Part shown: positions 8,846 to 18,987 of the stretch, piece by piece | How the letters are laid out: the number at the start of each line of letters is the position of its first letter | How positions within the stretch are numbered: the first letter of the stretch is position 1 | Assembly (NCBI RefSeq): GCF_006716885.1 | Contig: NZ_VFPU01000001.1 | Location: 1,426,001 to 1,490,000, forward strand | Direction: 5' to 3' | Length of the DNA: 64,000 bases | DNA from: Ornithinimicrobium humiphilum | GTDB taxonomy: Bacteria > Actinomycetota > Actinomycetes > Actinomycetales > Dermatophilaceae | Translations under genes and position numbers: made by a program | The notes under the pieces: generated by a model | The model's database searches: none | Seen by the model: only the letters and a program-made list of their open reading frames with translations | Told to the model about the DNA's origin: nothing

Positions 8846-10432
8846 ATGGAGCAGGAGCCGGAGGAGCTCCCGAGGGTCCCGGGCTACGAGGTGCTCGGAC
8901 GGCTGGGGGAGGGCGCCAGCGCGACGGTCTGGCGTGCCCGCCGGCTCGGCGACGGGCTCGACGTGGCGCTGAAGGTGCTCACGCCCGCCGGTGGCGACGT
9001 GACCGAGGGGTTGCGCGAGGCGGGGCTGCTGGCCGGGGTGCGCCACCGCCACGTGGTGCGGCTGCACGACGTGCTGCCGCTGCCCGACCCGGTGAGCGGC
9101 CGACCGGCGAGCGTGGTGCTGGCGACCCAGCTGGCGGCCGGTGGCTCCCTGGCGCAGGTGCTGGCCCGGCGGCGCATCCTCACGGCGGGGGAGTTGGTGA
9201 CGGCGCTGCAGCCGGTCGCGGGGGCCCTCGCCGACCTGCACGGCCAGGGGATCGTCCACGCCGACCTCTCCCCGGGCAACGTGCTCTTCCTGCGCGACGG
9301 TATGCCGTTGCTCGGGGACCTCGGGGCGGCGCGCGTGACGGGGGTGACGCCGGGCGACCCGCAGGGGACCGGCGCGACGTCGGGCATGGTGGCCCCCGAG
9401 GTCGTGGAGGGCTTCCCGGCGACGCAGGAGTCCGACGTCTACCAGCTCGGTGCCGTCGCTTGGTTGTGCCTGGCAGGGGAGCCGCCCGGCCCGCCGTGGT
9501 CCCGCCGCGACCTGGAGGAGCTGGCTCCCGGGCTGCCCGCGGGGCTCGCCGACCTCGTGACCCGGTGCCTGGCGCCCGAGCCCGGTGACCGGCCGGACGC
9601 CGAGGAGGTGGCGCTCGCCCTACTCGCCGCGGCGACGCCCGAGCCGGTGGAGGTCGCCCCTGACGCCGACCCCGGGTTCGGCGTCACCGAGCGGCTGCGG
9701 CGCGCGGCCCGCGACGACCTGGGCGCCGCCGACGAGACCCGCGCTCGGCGACGGGCCGCGACCCGGTCGGGCTGGCAGCAGCGCCCGCGGCTGCTCGTCG
9801 CGCTCGCGGCGGCGCTGGTCCTCCTCGTCACGGGGGCGCTCGTGGTGCCCGCGGTGGCCCCGCGCGCCGTCGACGTCGTCCGGGGCGTGGCGGACCGACC
9901 GGACGAGGCTGCGGCAGGAGGAGGTGTCGAGGCCGAGCCCCGGCCGGCACCGGCACCCGAGCCACCGGCACCCGAGCCACCGGCACCTGAGCCACAGCCA
10001 CCACCGGCACCTGAGCCACCGGAGACGGCAGGGCCCGAGGACGCCGATGACCAGCACCTCGCCGCGGTCCTCCAGGGCCTCGTCGACGGCCGGGCCGCTG
10101 CCTGGCGGAAGGGCGACCTCGCCCGGCTGGCCGACGTGCTGGCGTCCGGCTCGCCCGCCCTCACGACGGACACCGCCTCGCTCGAGCGGGCGGTCGACCT
10201 GGAGCTGCGCTATCCCGAGCTGGCGTTCTCCGTCGCGGAGGTCGAGGTCGTGGCCCGGACCGACCGCCGGCTCGAGGTGGAGGCGGTGCTGGGCCGCGAC
10301 GGCGTCAGGGGCGTGGGCGACGAGGGACAGGTGCTCGTGGAGGAGCCGGGCGACGTCGGACCCGTCCGCCTCGTGCTCACCCGTCAGGACCCGGGGTCGC
10401 CGTGGCGCCTGTGGTCCTGGGAGCCGGCCTAG
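8846..10432 (+). CDS. Atypical transmembrane Ser/Thr protein kinase
   Basis: 528 residues from ATG 8846 (GAGGAGG upstream). The kinase domain spans about residues 14-262: glycine loop GEGASATV at 21-28, K43, catalytic loop HADLSPGN at 138-145, DLG (not DFG) at 158-160, and APE at 183-185. The HRD arginine is Ala, so this is a non-RD kinase, but the catalytic Asp140, Asn145 and metal Asp158 are retained. A linker leads to one transmembrane helix (314-338), a Pro/Glu-rich spacer built on APEPP repeats (about 366-394), and an extracellular domain of about 130 residues with no PASTA repeat. Substrates are unknown. It is probably active but regulated differently from PknB-type kinases. Confidence 0.85.
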   Translation: MEQEPEELPRVPGYEVLGRLGEGASATVWRARRLGDGLDVALKVLTPAGGDVTEGLREAGLLAGVRHRHVVRLHDVLPLPDPVSGRPASVVLATQLAAGGSLAQVLARRRILTAGELVTALQPVAGALADLHGQGIVHADLSPGNVLFLRDGMPLLGDLGAARVTGVTPGDPQGTGATSGMVAPEVVEGFPATQESDVYQLGAVAWLCLAGEPPGPPWSRRDLEELAPGLPAGLADLVTRCLAPEPGDRPDAEEVALALLAAATPEPVEVAPDADPGFGVTERLRRAARDDLGAADETRARRRAATRSGWQQRPRLLVALAAALVLLVTGALVVPAVAPRAVDVVRGVADRPDEAAAGGGVEAEPRPAPAPEPPAPEPPAPEPQPPPAPEPPETAGPEDADDQHLAAVLQGLVDGRAAAWRKGDLARLADVLASGSPALTTDTASLERAVDLELRYPELAFSVAEVEVVARTDRRLEVEAVLGRDGVRGVGDEGQVLVEEPGDVGPVRLVLTRQDPGSPWRLWSWEPA

Positions 10433-10533
10433 GGGTCAACAGGCAGGTCATCACCCGGCAGGTCTCCGCAGCACCCCCCGGGGCCCAGCCGACCCCAGGG
10501 CGGAGCCATCCGACCACCGCCCACGGACGCGCG

Positions 10534-10566
10534 AGGGCGCGGCCGACCGGTGGTCGACCGCGCCCT
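10534..10566. terminator. Terminator between kinase and sucB
   Basis: A 15-bp stem (AGGGCGCGGCCGACC with one G-T pair) and a three-base loop, between convergent genes, so it probably works in both directions. Confidence 0.65.
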
Positions 10567-10589
10567 GCGTTCCCGGACGAGGGAAAGGA

Positions 10590-12473
10590 TCAGACGTCGA
10601 AGGTGCCGTCCTCCAGGCGCTCCTTCATGGCCACCAGGAAGCGGGCGGCGTCGGCACCGTCCACGACGCGGTGGTCGTAGCTCAGCGCCAGGTAGACCAT
10701 GTCGCGGATCGCGATGGTCTCGCCGCCGTCCTCGTCGGTCACGACGACCGGGCGCTTGACGACCGCACCCGTGCCGAGGATCGCGACGTTCGGCTGGTTG
10801 ATGATCGGCGTGTCGAAGAGCGCACCGCGCGAGCCGGTGTTCGTGAGCGTGAAGGTGGCGCCGGACAGCTCGTCCGGACCGACCTTGTTGTCACGGGTGC
10901 GCTCGGCCAGGTCGGCGATCTTGCGGGCCAGACCCGCGATGTTTAGGTCGCCGGCGTCCTTGATGACGGGCACGAGCAGGCCGCGCGGGGTGTCCACGGC
11001 GACGCCGAGGTTCTCCGAGCCGTGGTAGACGATCGTGTCGTCCTCGACGCTGGAGTTGACGATCGGGTACTGCTTGAGCGCCTCGATCGCGGCCTGGGCG
11101 AAGAACGGCAGGTAGGACAGCTTGGTGCCCTCCCGCTTGAGGAAGTCGTCCCTGACCCGCTTGCGCAGGCGGGACACCTTCGTGACGTCGACCTCGAGGA
11201 CCGTCGTCAGCTGGGCGCTCGTCTGCAGCGACTCGACCATGCGCTGGGCGATGACCTTGCGCAGGCGCGACATCTTCTCGGTCGTGCCGCGCTTGGACGA
11301 CGACTCGCTCGCCGCCGGGGCGGCGGCCTTCTCCGGGGCGGACGAGGCGGGAGCGGCCTCGGCGGCCGGGGCCTCCGGCTCCTGCGCGGCCTTGGCGGCG
11401 TCGAGCACGTCCTGCTTGCGGATGCGACCGCCGACGCCGGTGCCCTTGAGCGAGCCCAGGTCGACGCCGTGCTGCGCCGCGAGCTTGCGGACCAGCGGGG
11501 TCACGTAGGCGGAGACGTCCTGGCTCTCGGCCGGGACGGCCGTCGAGACGTCCTTGTGCGAGGAGGAACCGGTCTGCTCCGACTCGCTGCCCAGGCCGAC
11601 GGCCGGCTCGGGCTCGGTGGAGGAGCCGGTGCCCTCGGACTCGGCCGACTGCTGCGCGGCCTCCTCGTGGCGGGTCTGCTCCTCGGCGAGGTCGGCGCTG
11701 CCGCCGTCCTGGCCCTCGGCGTCCTTGGTCTCGGGCTTCTCGGTCGGCGCCTGGGACTCGGGCTCGGGCTCCGGCTCGGACTTCTGCTCCGGCTCGGACT
11801 CCTGGGAGCCGCCGCCGGAGGACTCGCCGCCGATGACGGCCAGCTCGCCGCCGACCTCGACGACCTCGTCCTCGCCGACGAGGATCTTGGTGAGCACGCC
11901 CGCGACGGGCGAGGGGATCTCGGTGTCGACCTTGTCGGTGGAGACCTCCAGGAGGGGCTCGTCCACCTCGACGGTGTCGCCCTCGGACTTCAGCCAGCGG
12001 GTGACGGTGCCCTCGGTCACCGACTCGCCCAGCGCGGGCATGGTGACGGTCTCGCCACCGCTGACCTCGCCGCCGCCGGACGACGACTGCTGAGGCTGCT
12101 CCTGCGCGGGCTCCTCCTCGGCGGCAGGCTCCTCCTGCTGCTGGGGCTCCTCCTCCTGCTGCTGGGGCTCCTCGGCCGGTTGCTCCTGCTCGGAGGACCC
12201 GGACTCCTCGCTCCCGCCGTCGCCACCGGACTCGGAGGCGTCGCCGACGACGGCGAGGTCGGCCCCGACCTGGACGGTCTCGTCCTCCTGGGCGAGGATC
12301 TCCAGCAGCACACCGGCCACCGGGGAGGGGATCTCGGTGTCGACCTTGTCGGTCGACACCTCGAGCAGAGGCTCGTCGACCTCCACGGTGTCGCCGACGT
12401 TCTTGAGCCAGCGGGTCACGGTCCCTTCGGTGACGGACTCACCGAGGGCCGGCATCGATACACGTTCCGACAT
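10590..12473 (-). CDS. sucB: Dihydrolipoamide acyltransferase (E2) of a 2-oxoacid dehydrogenase complex
   Basis: 627 residues. Two lipoyl domains cover about 1-78 and 141-217, each with the modified lysine in STDKVDTE (K43 and K181), joined by acidic Glu/Gln/Ser-rich linkers. A peripheral-subunit-binding domain lies at about 324-361 ([16 protein letters not shown]). The catalytic domain runs from about 398 with the HRVVDG motif (H601, D605). The mycobacterial counterpart is DlaT (Rv2215), which serves pyruvate dehydrogenase and related complexes, so substrate specificity (acetyl or succinyl) is not settled. Transcribed after lpdA with a 55-bp gap; ribosome site GAGGAGA precedes ATG 12473. Confidence 0.93.
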   Translation of the reverse strand: MSERVSMPALGESVTEGTVTRWLKNVGDTVEVDEPLLEVSTDKVDTEIPSPVAGVLLEILAQEDETVQVGADLAVVGDASESGGDGGSEESGSSEQEQPAEEPQQQEEEPQQQEEPAAEEEPAQEQPQQSSSGGGEVSGGETVTMPALGESVTEGTVTRWLKSEGDTVEVDEPLLEVSTDKVDTEIPSPVAGVLTKILVGEDEVVEVGGELAVIGGESSGGGSQESEPEQKSEPEPEPESQAPTEKPETKDAEGQDGGSADLAEEQTRHEEAAQQSAESEGTGSSTEPEPAVGLGSESEQTGSSSHKDVSTAVPAESQDVSAYVTPLVRKLAAQHGVDLGSLKGTGVGGRIRKQDVLDAAKAAQEPEAPAAEAAPASSAPEKAAAPAASESSSKRGTTEKMSRLRKVIAQRMVESLQTSAQLTTVLEVDVTKVSRLRKRVRDDFLKREGTKLSYLPFFAQAAIEALKQYPIVNSSVEDDTIVYHGSENLGVAVDTPRGLLVPVIKDAGDLNIAGLARKIADLAERTRDNKVGPDELSGATFTLTNTGSRGALFDTPIINQPNVAILGTGAVVKRPVVVTDEDGGETIAIRDMVYLALSYDHRVVDGADAARFLVAMKERLEDGTFDV

Positions 12474-12528
12474 GTCTCTTGTCTCTCCTCGTCCGGGGGT
12501 TGGAAGTCTACGCAGGATTGCCGCTGGG

Positions 12529-13908
12529 TCAGGCGTGGGCGTGCAGGGGCTTGCCCGCGAGCGCCAGGTGGGCCTCGCCCAGGGCCTCGTTCTGGGTGGG
12601 GTGCGCGTGGATGAACTGCGCGACGTCCTCGGGCAGGGCCTCCCAGCCCACGATGAGCTGCGCCTCGCCGATCTGCTCGCCCATCCGCGCCCCCACCATG
12701 TGGACGCCGACGACCGGGCCGTCGGCGGCGGAGCGGACCAGCTTGACGAAGCCGGCGGTGCCCAGGATCTGGGACTTGCCGTTGCCGCCGAGGTTGTACT
12801 CGTAGGACGTGACGCCGTCGCCGTGCCTGGCGCGCGCCTGCTCCTCCGTGAGACCGACGCTGGCGATCTCCGGGTCGCAGTAGGTGACCTTGGGGATCAG
12901 CGTGTCGTCGACCGGGGTCGGCTCCAGGCCGGCGATGTCCTCGGCGACGAAGATGCCGTGGGCGAAGCCGCGGTGGGCCAGCTGGGGGCCGGGCACCAGG
13001 TCGCCGACGGCGCGGACGCCCTCGACGTTGGTGCGCAGGCGCTCGTCGGTGGGGACGTAGCCGCGGTCGATGGTGACCCCGACCTCCTCGTAGCCCAGGT
13101 CCGCCGAGCGCGGCCCGCGGCCGACGGCCACGAGCAGCAGGTCGGCCTCGAGGACGTCGCCGCCCTCGAGCTCGACGCGCACGCCGCTGTCGTCCTGCGT
13201 CGCGGAGGCGACGCGGGCGCCGGCCTTGACCGTGATCTTGCGCTTGCGGAAGGCGCGCTCGAGGGTCTTGGAGACCGCCGGGTCCTCGGCGGCGACGAGC
13301 CGGTCGAGGGCCTCGACGACGGTCACCTCGGCACCGAAGCTGCGGAAGACGGAGGCGAACTCCACGCCGATGACGCCGCCGCCGAGCACGATGACGCGCT
13401 CTGGCACGGTCTCCAGGCCGAGGGCCTGGTCGCTCGTCATGATCCGGCCGCCGATCTCGACGCCGGGCAGGGTGCGGGCGTAGGAGCCGGTGGCGAGCAC
13501 GACGTGCTGACCCTTCAGCTCGCGGTCGCCGACCGTGACGGTGCTGGCGGAGGTCAGACGCCCCTCGCCCTCGACGTAGGTGATGCCGTCGGCGGCCTTG
13601 ACCAGGCCCTGCAGACCCTTGTAGAGGCGGCCCACGACGCCGTCCTTGTAGGAGTGGACGGCCGCCATGTCGATGCCCTCCAGGGCGGCGGCGACGCCGT
13701 ACTTGGCGCTCTCGCGCACGTTGTCGGCGATCTCGGCGGTGTGCAGCAGGGCCTTGGTGGGGATGCAACCGCGGTGCAGGCAGGTGCCGCCCAACCGGTC
13801 CTTCTCCACCAGCGCCACGCGCTTGCCGAGCTGCGCGGCGCGCAGCGCGCAGGCGTAGCCCCCGCTGCCCGCGCCCAGGATGACGATGTCGAACTCTTCG
13901 GCTGGCAT
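12529..13908 (-). CDS. lpdA: Dihydrolipoyl dehydrogenase (E3)
   Basis: A 459-residue flavoprotein disulfide reductase regenerating lipoamide for 2-oxoacid dehydrogenases and possibly the glycine cleavage system (gcvT lies at 15914). The FAD site GAGSGG is at residues 12-17, the redox pair C43/C48 sits in [11 protein letters not shown], the NAD-binding glycine motif is [13 protein letters not shown], and the C-terminal His-Glu dyad is in HAHPTQNE (H436, E441). Length is normal. It lies upstream of sucB in the same direction, so the two are probably co-transcribed. The E1 component is not in this window. Confidence 0.96.
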   Translation of the reverse strand: MPAEEFDIVILGAGSGGYACALRAAQLGKRVALVEKDRLGGTCLHRGCIPTKALLHTAEIADNVRESAKYGVAAALEGIDMAAVHSYKDGVVGRLYKGLQGLVKAADGITYVEGEGRLTSASTVTVGDRELKGQHVVLATGSYARTLPGVEIGGRIMTSDQALGLETVPERVIVLGGGVIGVEFASVFRSFGAEVTVVEALDRLVAAEDPAVSKTLERAFRKRKITVKAGARVASATQDDSGVRVELEGGDVLEADLLLVAVGRGPRSADLGYEEVGVTIDRGYVPTDERLRTNVEGVRAVGDLVPGPQLAHRGFAHGIFVAEDIAGLEPTPVDDTLIPKVTYCDPEIASVGLTEEQARARHGDGVTSYEYNLGGNGKSQILGTAGFVKLVRSAADGPVVGVHMVGARMGEQIGEAQLIVGWEALPEDVAQFIHAHPTQNEALGEAHLALAGKPLHAHA

Positions 13909-14037
13909 GGCCGCAATCCTGCCACCTCGCCCGGCGCCCGTCCGGTGCGGGTGCCCGCGCGCCCGTTAACCCTGTGACAGGCCCCGGTATGCCGTGCCAC
14001 AGTGGCATCACCTGTCCCCGGGAGAAAGGAGGTGGCC

Positions 14038-14217
14038 GTGAACGACGAATCTCCGGTCACGGACGACGTCAAGGCCAAGTTCCGCGAGGCGTTGGCGAAG
14101 AAGCAGGCCCACGGCGGCACCGACGTGTCGGACCACTCCGAGCACGGGAAGGTCGACGGGGTCCGCGGAGCCAAGACTTCCGGGACGCAGCAGATGTTCC
14201 GCCGCAAGAGCGGCTGA
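14038..14217 (+). CDS. DUF5302 family small protein
   Basis: 59 residues from GTG 14038, set by GAAAGGAGG ending five bases upstream. The sequence is charged and probably disordered. It has the family pattern [15 protein letters not shown] near the N-terminus and ends MFRRKSG. This is a conserved actinobacterial family without known function. A strong hairpin follows at once. Confidence 0.8.
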   Translation: MNDESPVTDDVKAKFREALAKKQAHGGTDVSDHSEHGKVDGVRGAKTSGTQQMFRRKSG

Positions 14218-14240
14218 CGGACGCCGTCCGTCACGGACGC

Positions 14241-14272
14241 GAGGGGCACCTCCCGACCGGGAGGTGCCCCTC
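14241..14272. terminator. Bidirectional terminator between DUF5302 and pepA
   Basis: A perfect 14-bp stem, GAGGGGCACCTCCC and its complement, with a four-base loop (GACC), between convergent genes. Confidence 0.8.
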
Positions 14273-14305
14273 GTGCGTGTCCGGGCCGGCGGCCCGGGAG
14301 CCGGC

Positions 14306-15829
14306 TCAGGCCGTGTAGGTGCGGGCCAGCTCGACGAGCGTGCGCACGGCCGAGCCGGTGGCGCCCTTGGGGGAGTAGCCCCAGGCGGCCTTGTCGTTGA
14401 AGGCCGGGCCGGCGATGTCCAGGTGCGCCCACGGGATCGTGGGAGCGTCCTCGCCCTCGCCCTGACGGCCGACGAACTCCTGCAGGAAGACGGCGGCGAC
14501 CATCGCGCCCGCGGAGCGCTCGCCGGTGTGCTTGAGGTCGGCGACCGGCGTGTCGAGCTGCGAGCGGATCTCCTCCGGCAGCGGCAGGGCCCAGGCGGTG
14601 TCGCCGACCTCGTTGGCGATGCGGGTGATGCTGTCGCGCAGCTCGTCGTCGTTGCCCATGACGCCCAGCGTGCGCTCGCCGAGGGCGATGACGCAGGCGC
14701 CGGTGAGGGTGGCGACGTCGACGATGGCGTCGGGCTGCTGCTCGGTCGCCAGCGCGATGCCGTCGGCCATGACCAGGCGGCCCTCGGCGTCGGTGTTGAT
14801 GATCTCCACGGTGCGGCCGTCGCGCATGGTGACGATGTCACCGGGGCGCTGGGCCAGGTCGCCGGTCATGTTCTCCGCGAGGCACAGGTAGGCCGTGACG
14901 CGCACCGGCAGGCCGAGCTCGGCGATGGCCCGGACGGCGGCGGCGCAGGTGGCGGCGCCGGCCATGTCGCACTTCATGGTGGCCATCGAGGCGCCCGGCT
15001 TGATGCACAGGCCGCCGGAGTCGAAGGTGATGCCCTTGCCGACCAGCGCCAGGTGCTTGGTCGCGCCCTCCGGGGCGTAGCTCAGGGTGACCAGGCGCGG
15101 GCCGCGGCCGGAGCCCTGGCCGACGCCGAGGATGCCGCCGCAGCGCTCCTGCTCCAGGCGGGCCTCGTCCCAGACCTCGACGGTCACGGCCGAGCCGGTG
15201 AGCTGCTCGGCGACCGCGTCGGCCATCGACGCGGGGTAGAGCAGGTTGGGCGGGGTGTTGACGAGGTCGCGCGCCCAGCGCACGGCGTCGACGACCGTGG
15301 TGGCCGTCGCGGTCGCGGCCTCGGCCTCGTCCGCGGCCACGCCGGGGACGACGGCCTCGCCCAGGCCGGGCTTGTCGGAGGAGGCCTTGCCGACCCCGTG
15401 GTGCTGGGCGAAGGTGTAGGCGCCGAGCGTCGCTCCCTGGGCGACGGCCACGGCCTCCTCGACACCCTGCTGGCCGAGGGCGAAGATCGCACGGGCCCTG
15501 CCGGCGAGCGTGCGGGCGGCGACACCCGCGGCCCGGCGCAGGCGCTCGGTGCGGGGGGCGGGGCCGGACGGCATACCGACGACCACGACGAGCGGGGCGG
15601 CGACGCCGGGGACGCCGGCGAGCCGGACCGTCTCCTCGGCGGAGGCCTCCGCGCCGATGGTCGTGAGGGTCTCCTCGAGGTGGGAGGCGGTCTCGGCGCC
15701 CAGTCCGTGGTCGGCGACCAGCGTGACGGTCGAGCCCGACCTGGTCGCCCCCACGACCAGCGCGTCGGCCTCGACCGAGCCGGGGGCGGCGTCGGTGAGG
15801 TGGAGGGCGGTAGGGCTGCTCTCGGGCAT
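14306..15829 (-). CDS. pepA: Leucyl aminopeptidase (M17)
   Basis: 507 residues from ATG 15829 ([20 protein letters not shown]), preceded by AAAGGA. The open frame reaches 15874 but lacks a site there. This is a cytosolic dimetal exopeptidase removing N-terminal residues. The C-terminal catalytic domain shows [16 protein letters not shown] with the metal lysine and aspartate, and the M17 signature NTDAEGRL. It corresponds to pepB (Rv2213), which also neighbours gcvT and dlaT in mycobacteria. It is divergent from gcvT. Confidence 0.95.
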   Translation of the reverse strand: MPESSPTALHLTDAAPGSVEADALVVGATRSGSTVTLVADHGLGAETASHLEETLTTIGAEASAEETVRLAGVPGVAAPLVVVVGMPSGPAPRTERLRRAAGVAARTLAGRARAIFALGQQGVEEAVAVAQGATLGAYTFAQHHGVGKASSDKPGLGEAVVPGVAADEAEAATATATTVVDAVRWARDLVNTPPNLLYPASMADAVAEQLTGSAVTVEVWDEARLEQERCGGILGVGQGSGRGPRLVTLSYAPEGATKHLALVGKGITFDSGGLCIKPGASMATMKCDMAGAATCAAAVRAIAELGLPVRVTAYLCLAENMTGDLAQRPGDIVTMRDGRTVEIINTDAEGRLVMADGIALATEQQPDAIVDVATLTGACVIALGERTLGVMGNDDELRDSITRIANEVGDTAWALPLPEEIRSQLDTPVADLKHTGERSAGAMVAAVFLQEFVGRQGEGEDAPTIPWAHLDIAGPAFNDKAAWGYSPKGATGSAVRTLVELARTYTA

Positions 15830-15900
15830 GGGGACGTCCTTTGTCTGTGGTGCCGTGGAATCTGTACCGACCACGAGGGTATGTCACGTGCGCGGGTGGC

Positions 15901-15906
15901 TAGGGT
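15901..15906 (+). promoter_or_regulatory. Leaderless -10 box for gcvT
   Basis: TAGGGT seven bases before the ATG at 15914. Confidence 0.55.
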
Positions 15907-15913
15907 GACGGGC

Positions 15914-17020
15914 ATGAGCGACTCCACGACGAAGACCTCCCCGCTGCACTCCCGCCACACGGCGCTGGGCGCCAAGATGGCCGACTTCGGCGGCTGGTCC
16001 ATGCCCATCGAGTACCCCGGCGGCGGTGTCGTCGCCGAGCACACCGCGGTGCGCGAGCGGGTGGGCGTCTTCGACGTCTCCCACCTGGGGACCGCCACCG
16101 TCACCGGCCCCGGCGCCAAGGACTTCGTCAACGCCTGCCTGACCAACGACCTCGGCAAGATCGCGCCGGGCAAGGCGCAGTACACGATGTGCTGCGCGGA
16201 GGACGGCGGCGTCGTCGACGACCTCATCGCCTACCTGCGGGGCGACGACGACATCTTCCTCATCCCCAACGCGGCCAACACCGCCGAGGTGGTGCGCCGC
16301 CTGCAGGAGGCCGCCCCCGAGGGGGTCACCGTCGACAACGTGCACGGCAAGCACGCGATCCTCGCCGTCCAGGGCCCGAAGTCCGACGAGGTGCTCCAGG
16401 CGCTGGGCCTGCCGACCGGCCACGACTACATGAGCTTCGTGGACACCGAGTGGGAGGGCAGCCCGGTCACGGTCTGCCGCACCGGCTACACGGGTGAGCG
16501 CGGCTACGAGATCGTCTGCCGCGTCGAGGACGCCGAGCGGGTGTGGGACGCGATCGTCGCCGCGATGGAGCCCTTCGAGGGCCTGCCCTGCGGCCTCGGC
16601 GCGCGCGACACCCTCCGCACCGAGATGGGCTACCCGCTGCACGGCAACGACCTCTCCCTGGAGATCACCCCGGTCATGGCCCGCTCCGGCTGGGCCGTGG
16701 GCTGGAAGAAGGAGTCCTTCTGGGGCAAGGAGGCGCTGACCGCCCAGCGCGAGGCCAAGGAGAGCCGCCTGAGCAACGGCCTGCTCGTCACCGGCCGCGG
16801 CATCCCGCGCGCCGGTCAGACGGTGCTCGACGCCGACGGTAACGAGGTCGGCGTCGTCACCTCCGGCACCTTCTCCCCCACGCTCAAGCAGGGCATCGCC
16901 CTGGCGCTCCTCGACCGTGGTGTCGAGGAGGGCGCGGCGGTGACGATCGACGTGCGCGGCCGCTCCGTGACCGCCGAGGTCAAGAAGCCGCCGTTCGTCC
17001 AGGGTGGCGCCAGCTCCTGA
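15914..17020 (+). CDS. gcvT: Aminomethyltransferase (glycine cleavage T protein)
   Basis: 368 residues. It takes the aminomethyl group from GcvH-bound lipoamide and transfers it to tetrahydrofolate, releasing ammonia. Family blocks seen: [14 protein letters not shown] near the N-terminus, [15 protein letters not shown], the folate-domain motif [10 protein letters not shown], and a C-terminal barrel with [15 protein letters not shown]. Size is typical. The start is leaderless, seven bases after TAGGGT. No gcvH or gcvP accompanies it here, as in M. tuberculosis Rv2211c. The link to neighbours is the shared lipoyl cofactor chemistry. Confidence 0.96.
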   Translation: MSDSTTKTSPLHSRHTALGAKMADFGGWSMPIEYPGGGVVAEHTAVRERVGVFDVSHLGTATVTGPGAKDFVNACLTNDLGKIAPGKAQYTMCCAEDGGVVDDLIAYLRGDDDIFLIPNAANTAEVVRRLQEAAPEGVTVDNVHGKHAILAVQGPKSDEVLQALGLPTGHDYMSFVDTEWEGSPVTVCRTGYTGERGYEIVCRVEDAERVWDAIVAAMEPFEGLPCGLGARDTLRTEMGYPLHGNDLSLEITPVMARSGWAVGWKKESFWGKEALTAQREAKESRLSNGLLVTGRGIPRAGQTVLDADGNEVGVVTSGTFSPTLKQGIALALLDRGVEEGAAVTIDVRGRSVTAEVKKPPFVQGGASS

Positions 17021-17027
17021 CCTCCGT

Positions 17028-17109
17028 CGCACCTGCGCCGGTCGTCCTCCGCCGGGAGGGCGGCCGGCGCGGTCGTCGTGCGGGGTATTCCGTCGCGCCG
17101 GCAGGTGCG
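17028..17109. other. Possible long hairpin between gcvT and cobU
   Basis: CGCACCTGC at 17028-17036 is complementary to GCAGGTGCG at 17101-17109, with further G/C-rich pairing possible inside. It lies between convergent genes, so it could act as a terminator. The stem is interrupted. Confidence 0.3.
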
Positions 17110-17135
17110 TGTGTCCGGCGCGGGACGGGCGCGGC

Positions 17136-17681
17136 TCAGACGACGCCGACGAGCGGCGCCGAGCTGAGGTCGAGCACGCGGCCGCCCAGGAGGACGTGCA
17201 CGCGGCCGGAGACGGCCGACACGCGACGGGTGACGTGGGAGAGCAGGTCGCCGTGGAGCTGCTCGACCGGGTCGGCGGGGTCGGAGGGACGGGCAGCCAA
17301 CGCCGGCTCGGGGGAGACCACGACCACGTCGAAGGGCACGGCCCGCAGCGCGACGCCCAGCTCGTCCAGCCGGGCGTCGAGCACCTTGCGGGCGCGGTCG
17401 GGGTGCCCGGCGAGACCATCCTCGGCGAGCAGGCCCCGGAGCCAGCCGCCCAGGTCGTCGATCAGCACGGGGTGGCGGGAGGCGAGGAGGGCGCGGGTCA
17501 GGTCGAGCGTCCGCATGCTGCGCCACTCCGGCGGGCACTGCCCCTGGGGCGGGGGCGGGGTGAGGGCGTCGCCCTGGGGAAGAGCCTCGACGACGGTGAC
17601 CATCGGGTGATGGGCCAGCAGAGCCGCGGCATGGTGCGACTTCCCGCTCCGAGGGCCACCGAGCACGAGGGTCGCGGTCAT
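17136..17681 (-). CDS. cobU: Adenosylcobinamide kinase / cobinamide-phosphate guanylyltransferase
   Basis: 181 residues with the CobU P-loop GGPRSGKS at residues 8-15 and the segments PPEWRSMRTLDL and VLIDDLGGWLRGLLAE, the usual CobU blocks. The enzyme phosphorylates adenosylcobinamide and attaches GMP during cobalamin nucleotide-loop assembly. The central catalytic part is short and Pro/Gln-rich (PPPPQGQCPPEW), so activity is less certain. cobS and cobT are not nearby; in mycobacteria they lie in this same neighbourhood (Rv2207-2208). An incomplete or dispersed salvage pathway is possible. Confidence 0.82.
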   Translation of the reverse strand: MTATLVLGGPRSGKSHHAAALLAHHPMVTVVEALPQGDALTPPPPQGQCPPEWRSMRTLDLTRALLASRHPVLIDDLGGWLRGLLAEDGLAGHPDRARKVLDARLDELGVALRAVPFDVVVVSPEPALAARPSDPADPVEQLHGDLLSHVTRRVSAVSGRVHVLLGGRVLDLSSAPLVGVV

Positions 17682-17819
17682 GGAGGTCTCCTACGTCCTA
17701 CCGGGGGCAGGCGCGCGGAGGAGGGGTCGTACGGGGTTGCGCGCCTGGGGGAGAGCATACCGACCGCAGGTCGCCCGCCCGGGGACCCGGGGTGGCAGGA
17801 CAGTGTCCGTGGCGAGCCC

Positions 17820-17825
17820 TACCGT
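17820..17825 (+). promoter_or_regulatory. Leaderless -10 box for the 17832 gene
   Basis: TACCGT six bases before the ATG at 17832. Confidence 0.45.
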
Positions 17826-17831
17826 GGAGGG

Positions 17832-18047
17832 ATGAGCGAGACCTACACCTGGAGCTTCGAGAACGCCGACGGGACGCCCGTCGGCGACCTGGGCCTGTCG
17901 GCCGTCACCTTCCCCACCCAGGCGGACGCCGAGTCCTGGCTGTCGCAGGAGTGGCCCACGCTGGCCGACGCCGGCGTGCAGGCGGTGACGCTGCGGCGCG
18001 ACGAGGACGTCGTCTACGGGCCGATGAGCCTCAGCCCCGCCGACTGA
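17832..18047 (+). CDS. Conserved small actinobacterial protein, function unknown
   Basis: 71 residues, acidic and soluble: MSETYTWSFENADGTPVGDL followed by FPTQADAESWLSQEW. The pattern of aromatic and acidic residues and the DAESWL segment look like a widespread small actinobacterial family, but I cannot name a domain. The start is supported by TACCGT six bases upstream. The GGAGGG between box and ATG could also act as a ribosome site if transcription begins further upstream. Confidence 0.65.
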   Translation: MSETYTWSFENADGTPVGDLGLSAVTFPTQADAESWLSQEWPTLADAGVQAVTLRRDEDVVYGPMSLSPAD

Positions 18048-18060
18048 CGGGGGAGCCGGG

Positions 18061-18666
18061 TCAGCGGCGGCGCAGCTCGTCGCCGCGGGCCACGGCCGGG
18101 CGCGGCACGCGGGAGGCGCGCATCTGGAACGAGCGGAGCACGACATACCAGGCCGAGCCGCGGCCCGGCTCCTTGCCGAACTCCTTGACGAACTGCGACC
18201 TGGTGCGCTTCCACAGTAGCCAGCCGTCGACGACGCCGAGCAGGATCAGCGCGTAGGCACCGACGAAGGTGAGCCGGGCGAAGCTCGAGGGGATGAACGA
18301 CAGGGCCAGCACGACGACCATCGCGGGCAGCAGGATCTCGCCGACGTTCCAGCGGCGGTCCACGGCGTCGCGCAGGAAGCGGCGCTCGGGGCCGCGGTCG
18401 CGCTCCATGAGGTACTTCTCATCGCCGCGCATCATGCCCTCGCGGGCCCGCGCGCGCTCGGCGCGCATCTTCGCCTTCTGCTCGGCGGTGGTGGCACCGG
18501 ACTGCACGAGCGGCCGGCGGTTGGCGGCCTCGGCCTCGCGGCGCTTCGGGGTGGGGCGACCCTTGCCCTGGGGGCGGGAGGGGTCGGCGACGGCCGCCTC
18601 CTGCTCCGCAGAGGTGGACTGGCTGGCGGTCAGCTCGACCGGCTCCGACTTCTTCCCGAAACGCAC
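18061..18666 (-). CDS. DUF3043 family membrane protein
   Basis: 201 residues from GTG 18666 (VRFGKKSEPVELTASQSTSA). A charged Lys/Arg/Glu-rich cytoplasmic N-terminal half contains KGRPTPKRREAEAANRRPL, a family hallmark, and RGDEKYLMERDRGP. Two transmembrane helices follow (ILLPAMVVVLALSFIPS and LTFVGAYALILLGVVDGWLL). This is a conserved actinobacterial family of unknown function. The start lies six bases after TACACT. Convergent with the 17832 gene across 13 bp. Confidence 0.85.
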   Translation of the reverse strand: MRFGKKSEPVELTASQSTSAEQEAAVADPSRPQGKGRPTPKRREAEAANRRPLVQSGATTAEQKAKMRAERARAREGMMRGDEKYLMERDRGPERRFLRDAVDRRWNVGEILLPAMVVVLALSFIPSSFARLTFVGAYALILLGVVDGWLLWKRTRSQFVKEFGKEPGRGSAWYVVLRSFQMRASRVPRPAVARGDELRRR

Positions 18667-18672
18667 CCGTCC

Positions 18673-18678
18673 AGTGTA
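18673..18678 (-). promoter_or_regulatory. Leaderless -10 box for the DUF3043 gene
   Basis: TACACT on the minus strand, six bases before GTG 18666. Confidence 0.5.
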
Positions 18679-18695
18679 GGTGGCGCCGTCGGTGC

Positions 18696-18887
18696 TCAGG
18701 ACCGCGAGCCCGCGGAGCGCTGGGCGGCCACGACCGCACCGGCGACGAAGCCCAGCGCCGCCCCGACCGCCAGGGCCAGCGCGAGCGGCCAGTCCATGAG
18801 CGCTGCGGCCAGGACCGCCACGGCGGCCCCCGCCACCAGGCCCAGGCCGGCCCCGGGCCAGCGGGACCGTGTCTGCGACGTCGTCAT
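18696..18887 (-). CDS. Small two-helix membrane protein
   Basis: 63 residues from ATG 18887 (MTTSQTRSRWPGAGLGLVAG), placed eight bases after GGAGG; an ATG two codons earlier is too close to it. Two glycine/alanine-rich hydrophobic helices are joined by a short DWP turn and end in a basic tail (QRSAGSRS). TAGGAT at 18908-18913 on the minus strand is a plausible -10. No family recognised; it could be co-transcribed with the DUF3043 gene downstream. Confidence 0.55.
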   Translation of the reverse strand: MTTSQTRSRWPGAGLGLVAGAAVAVLAAALMDWPLALALAVGAALGFVAGAVVAAQRSAGSRS

Positions 18888-18974
18888 CGACATCACCTCC
18901 CGCCTCGATCCTACGGTATGTAGTAAGGGTGCGGCAGGGTGCAGGCCTGCCGCCACGGGCCGCGACGCCACCAC

Positions 18975-18980
18975 TAGGGT
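18975..18980 (+). promoter_or_regulatory. Leaderless -10 box for the M20 peptidase gene
   Basis: TAGGGT seven bases before GTG 18988. Confidence 0.55.
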
Positions 18981-18987
18981 CGGTCCC

